A stretch of 64,000 bases of DNA from Sneathiella glossodoripedis JCM 23214 (GCF_000616095.1 NZ_BAMS01000002.1:124001-188000), one strand, 5' to 3'; numbered from the stretch's first letter, positions 1 to 9,151 are shown. Program-made: numbers and translations. Notes: generated from the sequence alone by a model not told the origin.

Positions 1-113
1 CAGGTTCGCTCAAAGTCACAGAGCAAGATTTAAAACGGAGAATGAGCCTCATCATTAGCATTATTGTTCGTGTTTCAGGCCCATCTCACTAAAGAACAAT
101 TGGATGCGCTAAC

Positions 114-641
114 ATGAAACAGTTTCTATTTGCTTTCGCGGTATTTCTACTAACAGCAGGCACCAGTAATGCCGCCATCAAGACCTATGATATTTCTTGG
201 ACCGGGACGAGCAACTATTCTTTGGTAGGTAATTTTTCATTTAATGCTGCCACCGCGGGTGAGCACGTAAATGAAAATGAACTTCTTTCATTCTTCATTG
301 AAGGGTTTCGCGGTACTACGTCAATCGGAACTTACAGTGGCCGGGTTTTAAACTTTAATTTTAACACCGCTACCGAAGAGTTTGTGATTGGTGGCTCTGT
401 CACTTCCGGCTCGGGCCAATTATGGAACCATGACAGACCAGGGATCGGGTTTACTTCCAGCGCTAGAACTCAGGCGTTGCTGCTCAATTACAGCCTCGTA
501 AATAGTATTCCTGTTGAAAATTCTACGCTGACAGCAACTCTCTCCAGCGTTCCTCTGCCTCCGGCGGCTCTTTTATTCAGCGCTGCATTGGGCGGGCTCG
601 GCTTCTTTACACGCCGTCGTCGCTTGAAAGCGGCTGCATGA
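114..641 (+). CDS. VPLPA-CTERM sorting domain protein
   Basis: A 175-residue exported protein. Residues 1-21 form a signal peptide ending near NAA. The C-terminus carries the tripartite sorting signal: a VPLPPAALL motif at about 147, a hydrophobic stretch ending in GGLGFF, and a basic RRRR cluster just before the end. That arrangement is known for VPLPA/PEP-CTERM proteins, which are anchored and processed at the cell surface by an exosortase. No exosortase gene lies in this window. The middle part, about 120 residues rich in Ser, Thr, Asn and Gly, fits a beta-rich surface domain but matches no family I recognise. A strong terminator follows directly, so the gene is probably a single transcription unit. 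Confidence 0.8.
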   Translation: MKQFLFAFAVFLLTAGTSNAAIKTYDISWTGTSNYSLVGNFSFNAATAGEHVNENELLSFFIEGFRGTTSIGTYSGRVLNFNFNTATEEFVIGGSVTSGSGQLWNHDRPGIGFTSSARTQALLLNYSLVNSIPVENSTLTATLSSVPLPPAALLFSAALGGLGFFTRRRRLKAAA

Positions 642-664
642 CATTTGCTTTGCTCAAGCGTCTG

Positions 665-689
665 AAAAAGGGCCGCAGGGCCCTTTTTT
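665..689 (+). terminator. Rho-independent terminator
   Basis: A perfect 10-bp stem (AAAAAGGGCC pairing with GGCCCTTTTT) with a four-base loop and a T run. It ends the VPLPA-CTERM gene. Confidence 0.85.
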
Positions 690-725
690 ATTGCCCGAAT
701 TAAGGGAGCTCAGTATCAAGGCATA

Positions 726-1244
726 ATGACAAACACCTTCACTATTCGCACCGCAACGCCGTCTGATTTTGCTATCCTTCCTGCTTTGGAGCTTAATGCC
801 GCAGCGGCTTTTGCCGCCCTTGATATGACGGATATCGCAAGCCTGCCTCCCATTGGGGAGCAGGATTATGTTACTCATCAAAACTCTCAGCACGTCCTGC
901 TTGCTGAGATGGACGAGCGGCGGGTCATTGGCTTTTGCATTTTGCGAGAAATGGATGGGCAAGGATATTTCCGGGAATTGGGGGTTGCGATTGACCATGC
1001 CGGACAGGGCGTTGGCCGGCGGCTTCTGGATGCGGCTGTTCAGTGGGCACGGGCATCTAGCTATGACTATCTTTTACTCACGACCTTTGAACATGTCCCT
1101 TTTAATGCCCCATTTTACGAGCGCTATGGTTTTGTGCGCCTGCAACCTGGTGACCCTTTTCCCGCACTGGCCCGGCAATTAAGATCGGAACGCGACGGAA
1201 TATTGGGCAATTACGCCCGCGTCGCCATGCGATACCATCTGTAG
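726..1244 (+). CDS. GNAT family N-acetyltransferase
   Basis: A 172-residue cytoplasmic acetyltransferase of the Gcn5 fold. Motif A, the acetyl-CoA pyrophosphate loop, is QGVGRR at residues 94-99 after the strand YFRELGVAID. Motif B is the FYERYGFVRL segment near 137-146. Length and motif spacing are normal for the family. The substrate cannot be read from the sequence. It stands alone between a terminator and the acyl-CoA dehydrogenase gene. Confidence 0.88.
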   Translation: MTNTFTIRTATPSDFAILPALELNAAAAFAALDMTDIASLPPIGEQDYVTHQNSQHVLLAEMDERRVIGFCILREMDGQGYFRELGVAIDHAGQGVGRRLLDAAVQWARASSYDYLLLTTFEHVPFNAPFYERYGFVRLQPGDPFPALARQLRSERDGILGNYARVAMRYHL

Positions 1245-1335
1245 CAGCCGAATTAGACCCTCCAGTGATTTACAGGCGCTCTGCAATTGGCTACCTTCTT
1301 TAAAATCAAAAAATAATAAAAATCAGGTGGGTCTT

Positions 1336-2446
1336 ATGTCATTTCAAACCAGCAATCTGGAAGCAATCAGTGATACGTTCTCTTCTTTCCTCAAAGCGCA
1401 TCGCCTTGAGTGGGAAAAGTCGCAAACGGCCCCTCGTAACCTTTTTGAAAAGGCGGCAGAATGCGGTCTGCTGGGCTTGGAAACACCTGTGCGCTTTGGC
1501 GGTTTGGGGGCCCCTTTCTCGGATAAGGTGGCGCTGGCGCGAAAACTTTCAGAGCACTCCATGGCGGCGGCTTTTGCTCTCATTAACAGTCAGAATGTAG
1601 CATCTCGCCTCCGCGGCAGTGATCACGCGAGACATCATGAAATGGCAGATGAAATTCTCAGCGCGACGCGAATTGGCTGCACGGCCCTCACTGAGCCACA
1701 AGCTGGCAGTGATTTCTCATCCATTACCACGACCGCAACGCAAACGGCGGATGGCTGGATCATAAATGGCAGTAAAGCTGGATTACCAACGCGGCCTATG
1801 CCGATACAATTATGCTATATGCCCAAACAGATGCCAGCAAGGGATGGCGGGGGATCGCCAGTTTCGTCATTGATGCGCGCAAGCCCGGTTTCACGCGCGG
1901 TGAAATCTATCGGCTCATTGGCGGTCATATCATCGGCGCAGGCGAATTTCACTTAAAGGATTACCATGTTGATGCCGCTGATATGCTCAGCCTCCGGAAG
2001 AAGCCTTTAAATATGCCATGTCCTCCATCAATGGCGCGCGCACCTATGTCGCTGCCATGTGTGCTGGGATGATGCAAAATGCCCTTGATCTGGCAGTTGA
2101 TTACGGGCGCGATCGCACCGCATTTGGACGTCCCCTTGTTGAGCATCAGGGGCTTAAATGGTCGTTAAGTGACGTCGCCACGCATATTGCTGCGCTCGAT
2201 GCGCTGGTTGGCAAGGCTGCACAGCTTATTGACGCGGGCGAGGATGCGGTCCTCGCCGCGGCCCATGCTAAAAAACTGGCGGGGGAGGTGACGATCCCCT
2301 CAATTACGGCCTGTATGCAGGCCATGGGGGCTAACGGATTGCGCGAAGAACATTTTCTGGGGCAGCATCTGGCTGCAGCCAAAATTGCGGCATTCACGGA
2401 TGGCTCCACCGAAATGATGAAAGAGCGGATCGCGGCACAATTTTAA
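1336..2446 (+). CDS. Acyl-CoA dehydrogenase (two frameshifts)
   Basis: FAD-dependent acyl-CoA dehydrogenase family, which oxidises the alpha-beta bond of an acyl-CoA and passes electrons to ETF. The middle domain shows the FAD-binding TEPQAGSDFSS stretch. The C-terminal helical domain has YGRDRTAFGRPLVEHQGLKW and ends with GSTEMMKERIA, where these enzymes bind FAD and carry catalytic residues. The reading frame breaks twice: near 1778 (GSKAG should continue WITNAAYADT, one base lost) and near 1993 (one C lost before PPEEAFKYAM). Restoring both gives 370 residues, normal for the family. ATG 1336 is chosen because AGGTGG lies just upstream; a GTG at 1327 overlaps that site. The substrate is unknown and no fatty-acid operon surrounds it. 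Confidence 0.82.
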
Positions 2447-2580
2447 CGGCAAGTTGAAAAAAGAGTGAGGATGCGGAAAACCGTGAACAATTTATGACAC
2501 CGGCCAAAAATTAATAAAATTTTAACCTTTTTACAAGCAACTGCTAATTTAGTGTTTTTGTAAATCGTTCACCGGTGCGC

Positions 2581-4956
2581 ATGCGTTTTTTGAAATTCCC
2601 CCATTTCCTGTCAGAGGCAGTTCTTGCCATAATTTTTGGTATGATGATCTGTCTTTCAGTGCAGGCCAATCCTGCTGCGCCTTTGGCAGAGAAAGGTGTC
2701 CTTGATCTTCGGAACTGGGATTTTGAAAAAGACGGAACTCTCGATCTTGCCGGGGAGTGGGAATTTTACTGGAAGACATTTCTGGACCCGCACGGCCCCC
2801 GCGAAGATCAGTCCCCAAGTCATTACATGCCAGTTCCCGGCGTCTGGCTGGATCACAAGGTCGAAGGTGAGCCACTGGATGTTTACGGGCATGCAACCTA
2901 TCGCTTGAAAATTTTGCTGCCCGAAGGGGAAAATGATCTCGCTTTTTACCTGAAGCGGGTGCAATCCTCCTACCAGATGTATGTGAACGGACGCCTCTGG
3001 ATGCAGGCCGGAAAGCCCGGTGAAACCGCAGCGCAGGAAGACACGTTCATAGCCCGCGAAGTCGGCTGGCTCAAAGCGGCGAGCGGCACGCTGGATATTG
3101 TAATCCATGTTTCCAACTTTGCCGGCTACACAGGCGGAGGATTTTTCAGCACCTTCAGCCTAGGGCCAGCTCTTGAGCAGCATCATTTGCACATGAAGGA
3201 AATTGCTCAGGATGTTTTTCTGGGCGGCGCTCTGTTGTGCCTTGGCCTGTTTCTCATGATCCTGCATTCTGGTCGAATTAGGGAACGGACCTATTTCATT
3301 CTCTATACCATGTCTTTTATGGCAGCAGTTTATATGGTAACCGTCACCTCTACCCTTGTCGAACTGATGCCATCCTTCCCCTGGATCGTATCCGAGCGGA
3401 TCTCCTATATGTGCGCGGCTTTCCTGGTGGCCTTAACCTATGAATTTCTCCATCAGGTAAACCCAAGGCCGTTTAACCACGTACTCTCCACTTTTTTCCT
3501 CTATCAGGCGGCGGCGTTTTCTGTCTTTGTTATTCTCTGGCCGGGCGGCCTGCCGAGGGAGATTTTCTACATACTCGGTTGGCAGCTCTTTGGCGTAATC
3601 ATTGGTAGTCTGCTTGAGCTGCGGTATATCGTTAAGAATAGAATTATGGGCGCTGGGCTGATATTGCTCGGCATTGCAACGCTCGTCATAGTGGGTGTGC
3701 ATGATCTATTGCATACGATTGGTTTGCTTGGCGTCATCTATATTGGGCCTTATGGTATTCTGGTGATGCTGCTCAGTTTCGCAGCTATCCTTGCCCTCAA
3801 GGTGAATGCCGGCATCACCCGCAATGAGCAAATGGCTGAAGCCATCAGTGCGCTGAAAGACTGCGTTGCCATTTTTGATCGCTCCGACCGAATAGTTGTC
3901 TGGAATTCTGCCTATAAATCTCATCTGTCAAATGATGCTCAGAAACTCCTGAAGCTGGATGTTAAATACATGGATCTGCTCCGGGCTGATGCTTTTTCCG
4001 GCGAAATTTTGGATGCTGCTGGCCGTGAAACGGAATATATGAAAGAACGGCTGAACCATCACAGAAACCCCGGCAGTGCATTTGAAGTGGAACGCAAAAG
4101 CGGCTGGTATCTCTATCGGGATGCACGCACGCCTGATGGTGGGCGTATTCTGCTTGCAGCTGATTTGTCCCAGCAAAAGGAAAAAGAAGCTGAGCTGCAG
4201 CGCGCATTGCAGGAGCTGATCACCGCAAACGAAGCCAAAGACAGTTTCCTCTCCAACATGAGCCACGAGCTTAGAACGCCTTTGAACGCCATCAATGGCT
4301 TTTCCGAGATAATGGAGCAGGAAGTCTTCGGGCCGCTTAATGATCAGTATCGCACCTATGCGGGACACATCAGTCAGTCAGGCAAGCATTTGCAGCGATT
4401 GGTCACCGATATGCTGGATATCGCCCGGATTGAAACTGGCAAGCTTGAAATTGTGCCTGAGCAGGTGGATATCGCCAAACTGATCGAAGAATGCTCCCGT
4501 ATGGAGCAGGACAAGCTGGAGGAGAAAAATCTCCGCTTTTCTCACCAAGTGCCGGATAACCTGCCACATCTTTTTGCTGATCCCATTCGAATTCGTCAGG
4601 TCCTTTTAAACCTGCTCGACAATGCCATTAAATTCACCGACGGCGGCGGTGAAATTGAAATTCGCGCAAGGCAAGGGGATGATGGGGCAATAACGCTTGC
4701 AGTCCGTGATAGCGGTATCGGTATGGCCCCCGAACATATTGGGCTCGCCCTGCAGAAATTTGGCCAAATCCGCACCAGTCATCTCAAGGCACATGATGGG
4801 TTAGGGCTTGGCTTGTCAATTGCGCGAATCTTTATGGAGCTGCATGGCGGTAATCTGGCCATCGACAGTACATACGGCACAGGTACGACCGTTACTCTGA
4901 CCTTCCCGCCACCAGAAAAATCAGTTCAGTTTTTCGAGCAGCAGGCGGCTGGATAA
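2581..4956 (+). CDS. 7TMR-DISM sensor histidine kinase
   Basis: A membrane sensor kinase of about 791 residues. The order is: signal segment (1-30), a periplasmic 7TMR-DISM extracellular (carbohydrate-binding-like beta) domain to about 200, seven hydrophobic helices (about 210-410), a degenerate PAS domain (about 425-530), a short coiled coil, HisKA with the phosphorylated His in SNMSHELRTPLN (about residue 562), and HATPase_c with the NLLDNAIKF N box, DSGIGM G1 box and GLGLGLSIAR G2 box. There is no receiver domain, so phosphotransfer must go to a response regulator elsewhere. The family is thought to sense ligands at the outer face of the membrane. A GTG six bases earlier is an alternative start; neither has a clear ribosome-binding site. 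Confidence 0.88.
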   Translation: MRFLKFPHFLSEAVLAIIFGMMICLSVQANPAAPLAEKGVLDLRNWDFEKDGTLDLAGEWEFYWKTFLDPHGPREDQSPSHYMPVPGVWLDHKVEGEPLDVYGHATYRLKILLPEGENDLAFYLKRVQSSYQMYVNGRLWMQAGKPGETAAQEDTFIAREVGWLKAASGTLDIVIHVSNFAGYTGGGFFSTFSLGPALEQHHLHMKEIAQDVFLGGALLCLGLFLMILHSGRIRERTYFILYTMSFMAAVYMVTVTSTLVELMPSFPWIVSERISYMCAAFLVALTYEFLHQVNPRPFNHVLSTFFLYQAAAFSVFVILWPGGLPREIFYILGWQLFGVIIGSLLELRYIVKNRIMGAGLILLGIATLVIVGVHDLLHTIGLLGVIYIGPYGILVMLLSFAAILALKVNAGITRNEQMAEAISALKDCVAIFDRSDRIVVWNSAYKSHLSNDAQKLLKLDVKYMDLLRADAFSGEILDAAGRETEYMKERLNHHRNPGSAFEVERKSGWYLYRDARTPDGGRILLAADLSQQKEKEAELQRALQELITANEAKDSFLSNMSHELRTPLNAINGFSEIMEQEVFGPLNDQYRTYAGHISQSGKHLQRLVTDMLDIARIETGKLEIVPEQVDIAKLIEECSRMEQDKLEEKNLRFSHQVPDNLPHLFADPIRIRQVLLNLLDNAIKFTDGGGEIEIRARQGDDGAITLAVRDSGIGMAPEHIGLALQKFGQIRTSHLKAHDGLGLGLSIARIFMELHGGNLAIDSTYGTGTTVTLTFPPPEKSVQFFEQQAAG

Positions 4957-5063
4957 CCTTTCCTTACCTTAAAATCAGCCATTTTTAGCTACCTCTATTT
5001 CGCGAGTCTGTTCTGCATGGCACTGTTAATATTCGTTTGTTCAGGCATTTCTCATAATCGTGA

Positions 5064-5093
5064 TTGACATACATACCAACTGTACGGTATGAG
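5064..5093 (+). promoter_or_regulatory. TetR promoter with internal operator
   Basis: A -35 TTGACA (5064-5069) and a weak -10 TATGAG (5088-5093) at 18-bp spacing flank an inverted repeat CATACC-8-GGTATG (5072-5091). A repressor there would sit between the two promoter boxes. Initiation would fall near 5100, the A of the ATG, suggesting a leaderless transcript. I infer autorepression by the adjacent TetR protein. Confidence 0.65.
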
Positions 5094-5099
5094 ATTTTC

Positions 5100-5731
5100 A
5101 TGCCAAGACAAACCTTGAAAAATCCTGAGCGCGGTGATGCGCGAACACGGCTTTTGGAAGCGGCCCGCGACGTCATTCGGCGAAAGGCTACGCCGCCACA
5201 ACCGTTGATGACATCTGCCGCGAAGCAGAAGTGACCAAAGGTGCCTATTTTCACCATTTCAAAAGTAAGGAAGCTTTGGGGGTTGCGGTTGCTCGCTATT
5301 GGGATGAAACCACCGGGGATATGTTTCAAAATGCGACCTACCACAAGTTAGAGGATCCGCTCGATCGTGTCCTTGGGTATCTGGATCTGCGCGAAGAATT
5401 GATCGATGGTGACCTTGCGGAATTTACCTGCCTTGTCGGCACCATGACGCAGGAAGCCTATCAATCCCACAAGCCTATTCTCGACGCCTGCGCGAGCTGT
5501 ATCTTTGATCACGCCCAAACGTTGGAAGAGGATATCCAAAAAGCAATTCAAATATATGGTGTTGACACAGATAGCTGGAACGCCCAAAGTTTGGCGCAAT
5601 ATACACAAGCGGCCCTGCAGGGGGGCTTTATTTTGGCAAAGGCCGCAGGAAATGCAGAGCCCGCACGCGAAAGCGTTCGTCATTTGCGGCGTTATATCGA
5701 ACTTTTATTCAACCGCCCTTCATCTAACTAG
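5100..5731 (+). CDS. TetR/AcrR family regulator (frameshift)
   Basis: A one-component repressor. The N-terminal helix-turn-helix reads ATTVDDICREAEVTKGAYFHHF, the typical TetR recognition region ending in the Y-HF motif. The C-terminal ligand-binding part contains the QAALQGGFILAKA stretch common in the TetR_C group. One G is missing near 5187: MPRQT...RDVIRRK should continue GYAATT. With it restored the protein is 210 residues. The gene is leaderless if the promoter at 5064 is right. It is followed after 12 bases by a DUF1428 gene and then an AHSA1 gene, all on the same strand, so the three are probably one autoregulated operon. Confidence 0.83.
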
Positions 5732-5743
5732 CAGGAGAGAGAA

Positions 5744-6097
5744 ATGTCTTATATCGATGGTTTCGTAGCAGCCGTACCCGCATCCCGTAAACAGGATTAC
5801 ATTGACCATGTGCACAGCATACAGTCTCTGTTCGGTGAAATCGGGGTTACACGCATGGTGGAATGCTGGGGCGATGATGTGCCCGAAGGGCAGGTGACGG
5901 ATTTTCGTAAAGCCGTGAAAGCTGAAGCCGATGAAGTTGTTGTCATGTCCTGGCTGGAATGGCCCAGCAAGGAAGTGCGCGATGCTGGAATGGAAAAAAT
6001 GCACACCGATCCAAAATTCGAAGAAGCCATGCAATCCATGCCCTTTGATGGAAAGCGCGTTATTTTTGGCGGCTTTGAAGTGGTGTTTGATAAATAA
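5744..6097 (+). CDS. DUF1428 family protein
   Basis: A 117-residue soluble protein that begins MSYIDGFVAAVP and contains CWGDDVPEGQVTDFRKAVKA, features of DUF1428 (YbaA-like, dimeric alpha/beta-barrel fold). The function of the family is unknown. A strong AGGAGAG site precedes the ATG. DUF1428 genes often lie beside AHSA1/SRPBCC genes, as here. Probably cytoplasmic and co-transcribed with the upstream TetR gene. Confidence 0.85.
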   Translation: MSYIDGFVAAVPASRKQDYIDHVHSIQSLFGEIGVTRMVECWGDDVPEGQVTDFRKAVKAEADEVVVMSWLEWPSKEVRDAGMEKMHTDPKFEEAMQSMPFDGKRVIFGGFEVVFDK

Positions 6098-6136
6098 TAT
6101 TTTTGGGGTCTTTAGGCCGCCATACTGGAATCCAAC

Positions 6137-6615
6137 ATGACAGAAAATACGAATAACCGGGACCTGACGCTGGAGCTGGTCCTGAACGCTCCGCGTGACC
6201 TTATCTGGCGCTGCTGGACAGAGGCGCCCTTGATCGAACAATGGTTTACGCCAAAACCCTACACGACTGAGGTTGAATTCCTCGATTTGCGTCCCGGCGG
6301 CTCAAGCGTCTTTATCATGCGCGGCCCGAACGGAGAGGAAATGCGCCAACCCGGCGTTTACCTGGAGGTAATCCCGACAGAGAAACTGGTCTTCACGGAT
6401 GCCTACACCAGTGCTTGGACACCTTCCGAAAAACCTTTTTTCACAGGTGAAATTCGCCTCTCCGATGCTGGAGGCGGCAAAACAAACTACACCGCAATTG
6501 CCCGTCACTGGAGCGAGGAAGACCGCCGCGCTCACGAGGAAATGGGTTTCCATCAAGCTGGAGGCAAGCCGCCCTGCAACTGGAAGAGCTCGCCAGCCGC
6601 CTTGTCACTGTGTGA
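6137..6615 (+). CDS. SRPBCC/AHSA1 domain protein (3' frameshift)
   Basis: An START-like, Bet v 1-fold protein of the AHSA1 group. The N-terminal LTLELVLNAPRDLIWRCWTE and the following LIEQWFTPKP are the family's hallmark first strand and helix, and the PGVYLEV and KPFFTGEI strands follow. The open frame runs on to 6670 with an atypical tail, but one G appears lost near 6558. With it restored the C-terminus becomes GWRQAALQLEELASRLVTV and stops at 6615, the usual amphipathic helix and a length of 159 residues. The ligand is unknown. It is the last gene of the TetR/DUF1428 operon and is followed by a hairpin. Confidence 0.8.
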
Positions 6616-6631
6616 GGTAACAAATAAACGC

Positions 6632-6658
6632 CCACGCAGCCATCATTTGGCTGCGTGG
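6632..6658 (+). terminator. Hairpin between convergent genes
   Basis: A perfect 10-bp stem (CCACGCAGCC pairing with GGCTGCGTGG) with a seven-base loop. There is only a weak T run (TGTTGT). It sits between the AHSA1 gene and the convergent phzF-like gene and could serve both. Confidence 0.55.
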
Positions 6659-6693
6659 TGTTGTATGTGAGGGGGGGGTGCTGCAGATTTTCT

Positions 6694-7617
6694 TTAAAAT
6701 TCCACTTCGATGGAATTCATGACTTTACCAAATCCACCAGCCATCAGGCCGGTTATGGCTCCGTTTTCAAGGGACAGGTTCACCGTGATTTTACTGGGGG
6801 ATGGCTCGCGCATGAAACGGCCTTGTTCAATCAGCAGGCTTTCCTTTTTGACATCCCGTTTGTCATAAAGATAACAGGCAAGGGGGCCGGCGGCCATTCC
6901 GGTCGCGGCTTCTTCTTCAATACCGTATCGCGGGGCAAACATGCGGGTTGTGGCATCAAAGTCTTCGCTCGTATCGGTGCTAAAGAGATAATACCCGATC
7001 AGGTCCAGTTTTTCGGAAATTTCATTAATTGCCGCCTGATCCGGGGAGACAGCTTTCAGAATATCGCTGTTTTTAACCGCAAGGATCAGAAAATTATTCC
7101 CTGTGTTCACAACGATCGGCGCTGTCTCCTCCTGCAATTGGTCAGCACTCAGGCCCACACTTGCCAGAACCGCAGCATTTGTAACCCCTTTGGATAGCCA
7201 ATCCGCTTCACTGCTGTATTTGGGGGCAAGCTGCTCCATATACGCAGCGCCGTCTTTGAGGAGAATTTTGCGCGGGCCCTCGATTGTCTCCTTTGAGGCT
7301 TCGCCCTCACCAACACGGCCAATGCTGGCAAGATAGGAAAAAGTCGCAACAGTTGCGTGACCGCAATGGGCGATTTGGCGATTGGGCGTGAAAAACTCCA
7401 GTCGAATGGTTTCGGTTGGGGATTTTGAAACAAAAGCCGTTTCTGAAAGGCCGACTTTGGCGGCAATTTTCAGGCGGTCCTCGGCGCTTAAATGATCTGC
7501 GTCCAGAACAACACCCGCCGGGTTGCCGCCGCTGCCATCCTTAACAAAGGCATTTACAATATGGGCTGTGACCCGCTCAGACTGGGGTGAAGTTTGGGTC
7601 AATTCTGCTGTACTCAT
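6694..7617 (-). CDS. PhzF family isomerase/epimerase
   Basis: A 307-residue protein of the PhzF/diaminopimelate epimerase-like fold. It shows the GNPAGVVL signature (31-38), the catalytic glutamate in VGLSETAF (Glu59), RQIAHCGHAT, and the later EEEAATGMAAGPLACYL anion-binding loop. PhzF itself isomerises trans-2,3-dihydro-3-hydroxyanthranilate in phenazine synthesis, but no other phenazine genes are here. A stand-alone enzyme of unknown substrate is more likely. Monocistronic, convergent with the AHSA1 gene. Confidence 0.88.
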   Translation of the reverse strand: MSTAELTQTSPQSERVTAHIVNAFVKDGSGGNPAGVVLDADHLSAEDRLKIAAKVGLSETAFVSKSPTETIRLEFFTPNRQIAHCGHATVATFSYLASIGRVGEGEASKETIEGPRKILLKDGAAYMEQLAPKYSSEADWLSKGVTNAAVLASVGLSADQLQEETAPIVVNTGNNFLILAVKNSDILKAVSPDQAAINEISEKLDLIGYYLFSTDTSEDFDATTRMFAPRYGIEEEAATGMAAGPLACYLYDKRDVKKESLLIEQGRFMREPSPSKITVNLSLENGAITGLMAGGFGKVMNSIEVEF

Positions 7618-7753
7618 CTTGGCTCTCTTTTCTAAAAAAGGATTGTCCGCCAGTGTAATAGCTATGATGCGTTTCTGATTGTGAAAGAGGCAAGTGAATT
7701 TTTCTTATTCTGTGTGTAATAAAAGTCACATGACGGGGCAGCGGCTCGCCGCT

Positions 7754-8044
7754 TCACTGGATAAAGGCAGGACAGAAAAAATCGGCAGTTTCAAGAATGA
7801 GCGCCAGAAGGCCAAGTGCCAAACCGCTCGCGGACAGAAGAAAAACCCGAAATGGCAGCAGGGTGCTGAGTTTGCGGTCTGTCATGGCACCGCGACGATG
7901 CACCATCGGATCGATACCTTGTGCCGCCCGGCGCAATCGATAATAGCTGCGCGCCAGAAAAAAGGCGGCATAGCTTGCTGATAAAAGAAGGGCGCCACCG
8001 CTGAGCAGTTTAATCAGCTCAACGGTGCTAGCCTCAATCATCAT
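7754..8044 (-). CDS. Small membrane protein
   Basis: A 96-residue protein starting MMIEAS. It has two hydrophobic segments, about residues 10-30 (LIKLLSGGALLLSASYAAFFLA) and 68-88 (LLSASGLALGLLALILE), separated by a basic loop with many Arg residues. Its start overlaps the stop of the upstream Xre gene by a few bases, so the two are translationally coupled. The longer open frame that begins at 8227 is only out-of-frame sequence of the Xre gene. I do not recognise the family. Confidence 0.6.
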   Translation of the reverse strand: MMIEASTVELIKLLSGGALLLSASYAAFFLARSYYRLRRAAQGIDPMVHRRGAMTDRKLSTLLPFRVFLLSASGLALGLLALILETADFFCPAFIQ

Positions 8045-8432
8045 CTGCGATCGGATCCTCAAATGTAATATGCATGTTTTTGCCAAGGGCCATGGCGATC
8101 CTGCACAATGTGGCAAGGTCGGGTCCGCGATCCAGTGACGCAGTGGTAATGCGTGAGATGACCGCAGGCTGCAATCCAAATTCGCGCTCAAGCTCCCGCA
8201 GGCTCTTGCCTGCTTTGGCAACCTCACTGTGAACCAGCATCGCGGCCATGTTGCGGGCGGAATGATTGGCAGCCTCTTTCATCAGTTTGGCTTTTTCCTC
8301 CACAGAAAAGCGGTTCCAGCGATCATCCATACTGGTTGCTTTCGCGTTGCTGGGCAAAGTGGGGGCGGTCAAATCTTCTGTGGCGGCCTGCATCTGCTGC
8401 ATAAAGCCTGAGGGTGTTACTGTATTACTCAT
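8034..8432 (-). CDS. Xre/HigA-like helix-turn-helix regulator
   Basis: A 132-residue DNA-binding protein. The C-terminal half has an Xre-type helix-turn-helix: KSLRELEREFGLQPAVISRI followed by DLATLCRIAMALG. This layout resembles HigA-type antitoxins and small phage-like regulators. ATG 8432 is used because the upstream extension of the frame lies inside the promoter. The promoter has an operator-like palindrome over its -35 box, suggesting autoregulation. The downstream gene codes for a small membrane protein, not a recognisable toxin. Confidence 0.72.
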   Translation of the reverse strand: MSNTVTPSGFMQQMQAATEDLTAPTLPSNAKATSMDDRWNRFSVEEKAKLMKEAANHSARNMAAMLVHSEVAKAGKSLRELEREFGLQPAVISRITTASLDRGPDLATLCRIAMALGKNMHITFEDPIADDD

Positions 8433-8463
8433 AATGTGAACCGTTGATCTGTACGACAACACT

Positions 8464-8493
8464 AATATAGGGGTTGTTGACCTCAAAGTCAAC
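8464..8493 (-). promoter_or_regulatory. Promoter with GTTGAC-6-GTCAAC operator
   Basis: Read on the minus strand: -35 TTGACT (8492-8487), 17-bp spacer, -10 TATATT (8469-8464). An inverted repeat, GTTGAC-6-GTCAAC (8476-8493), overlaps the -35 box. It lies just upstream of the Xre gene at 8432 and is a plausible autoregulatory operator. Confidence 0.7.
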
Positions 8494-8524
8494 ATTTTAG
8501 TCTTTTGTGATATTTTATGCCACT

Positions 8525-9139
8525 TTAATCACTGTTTCTGAAGCGCCACATCATATAAGACGTGCTGAATGGGTGCCAGTCAAACAGCGGTTCCTGCATC
8601 ATCCTGCGCAGTTGTGACGCCTGATCTCGCGTGCCAGCCCCGAAAAAGACAAGTCGGTGACAGTCTCTGGGGGTAAAATACAAGGCAAAACCATAAATCG
8701 GATCATTGCCATCCATCACCTTGCGCTGGATAAGGCGCTCTGGATCAATCAGTAGAAACCGGCTTTGATCTTCGGTTGGTGGTGGGGAGTTATCGCTGTG
8801 TAGAAAATGGCTGTAGGCTATGCATCTCGTAAAATGCTGCAGTTTGTCATCTTCCAGATCTATACGCTCCAAATATTGATCTTTATATTCGCCCTCGGTC
8901 AGGGCTTCTGTGCCGGGCGGAGAGATTTCCATCGGCGTCAGATACACTCGCGGTGCTCGGCGCAGGATGTAATCTGCGAGGTTCCTGAATTCCAGATAGA
9001 GCAGATACAGGCTGTTGGAAATTTCAAGATCCTCGCGAATATCGCTGTCACCATAGCGATCCATCGACGCCGAAAACAGCTGATCCTTGCAGCTGGCCAA
9101 TAATCTCGGTGGCAGAACCTTTACGGGATTTCTTGTCAT
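8525..9139 (-). CDS. Hypothetical protein
   Basis: A 204-residue soluble protein with no signal peptide or membrane segment. The C-terminal part (FLLIDPERLIQRKV, PIYGFALYFTPRDC, FDWHPF) has alternating strands and could be a divergent PAS-like sensor fold, but this is a guess from pattern only. The central region is strongly acidic. It starts 13 bases after the stop of the repressor-like gene at 9152 on the same strand, so the two may be co-transcribed. I do not recognise the family. Confidence 0.6.
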   Translation of the reverse strand: MTRNPVKVLPPRLLASCKDQLFSASMDRYGDSDIREDLEISNSLYLLYLEFRNLADYILRRAPRVYLTPMEISPPGTEALTEGEYKDQYLERIDLEDDKLQHFTRCIAYSHFLHSDNSPPPTEDQSRFLLIDPERLIQRKVMDGNDPIYGFALYFTPRDCHRLVFFGAGTRDQASQLRRMMQEPLFDWHPFSTSYMMWRFRNSD

Positions 9140-9151
9140 GTGATTACCCTA

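Noticed and set aside
6655-7197. Plus-strand open frame opposite the phzF-like gene
   Set aside because: It is antisense to clear PhzF motifs and has no recognisable domain.
7754-8227. 157-residue minus-strand protein
   Set aside because: Its first 60 codons are out-of-frame sequence of the Xre gene. Only the last 96 residues, from ATG 8044, look real.
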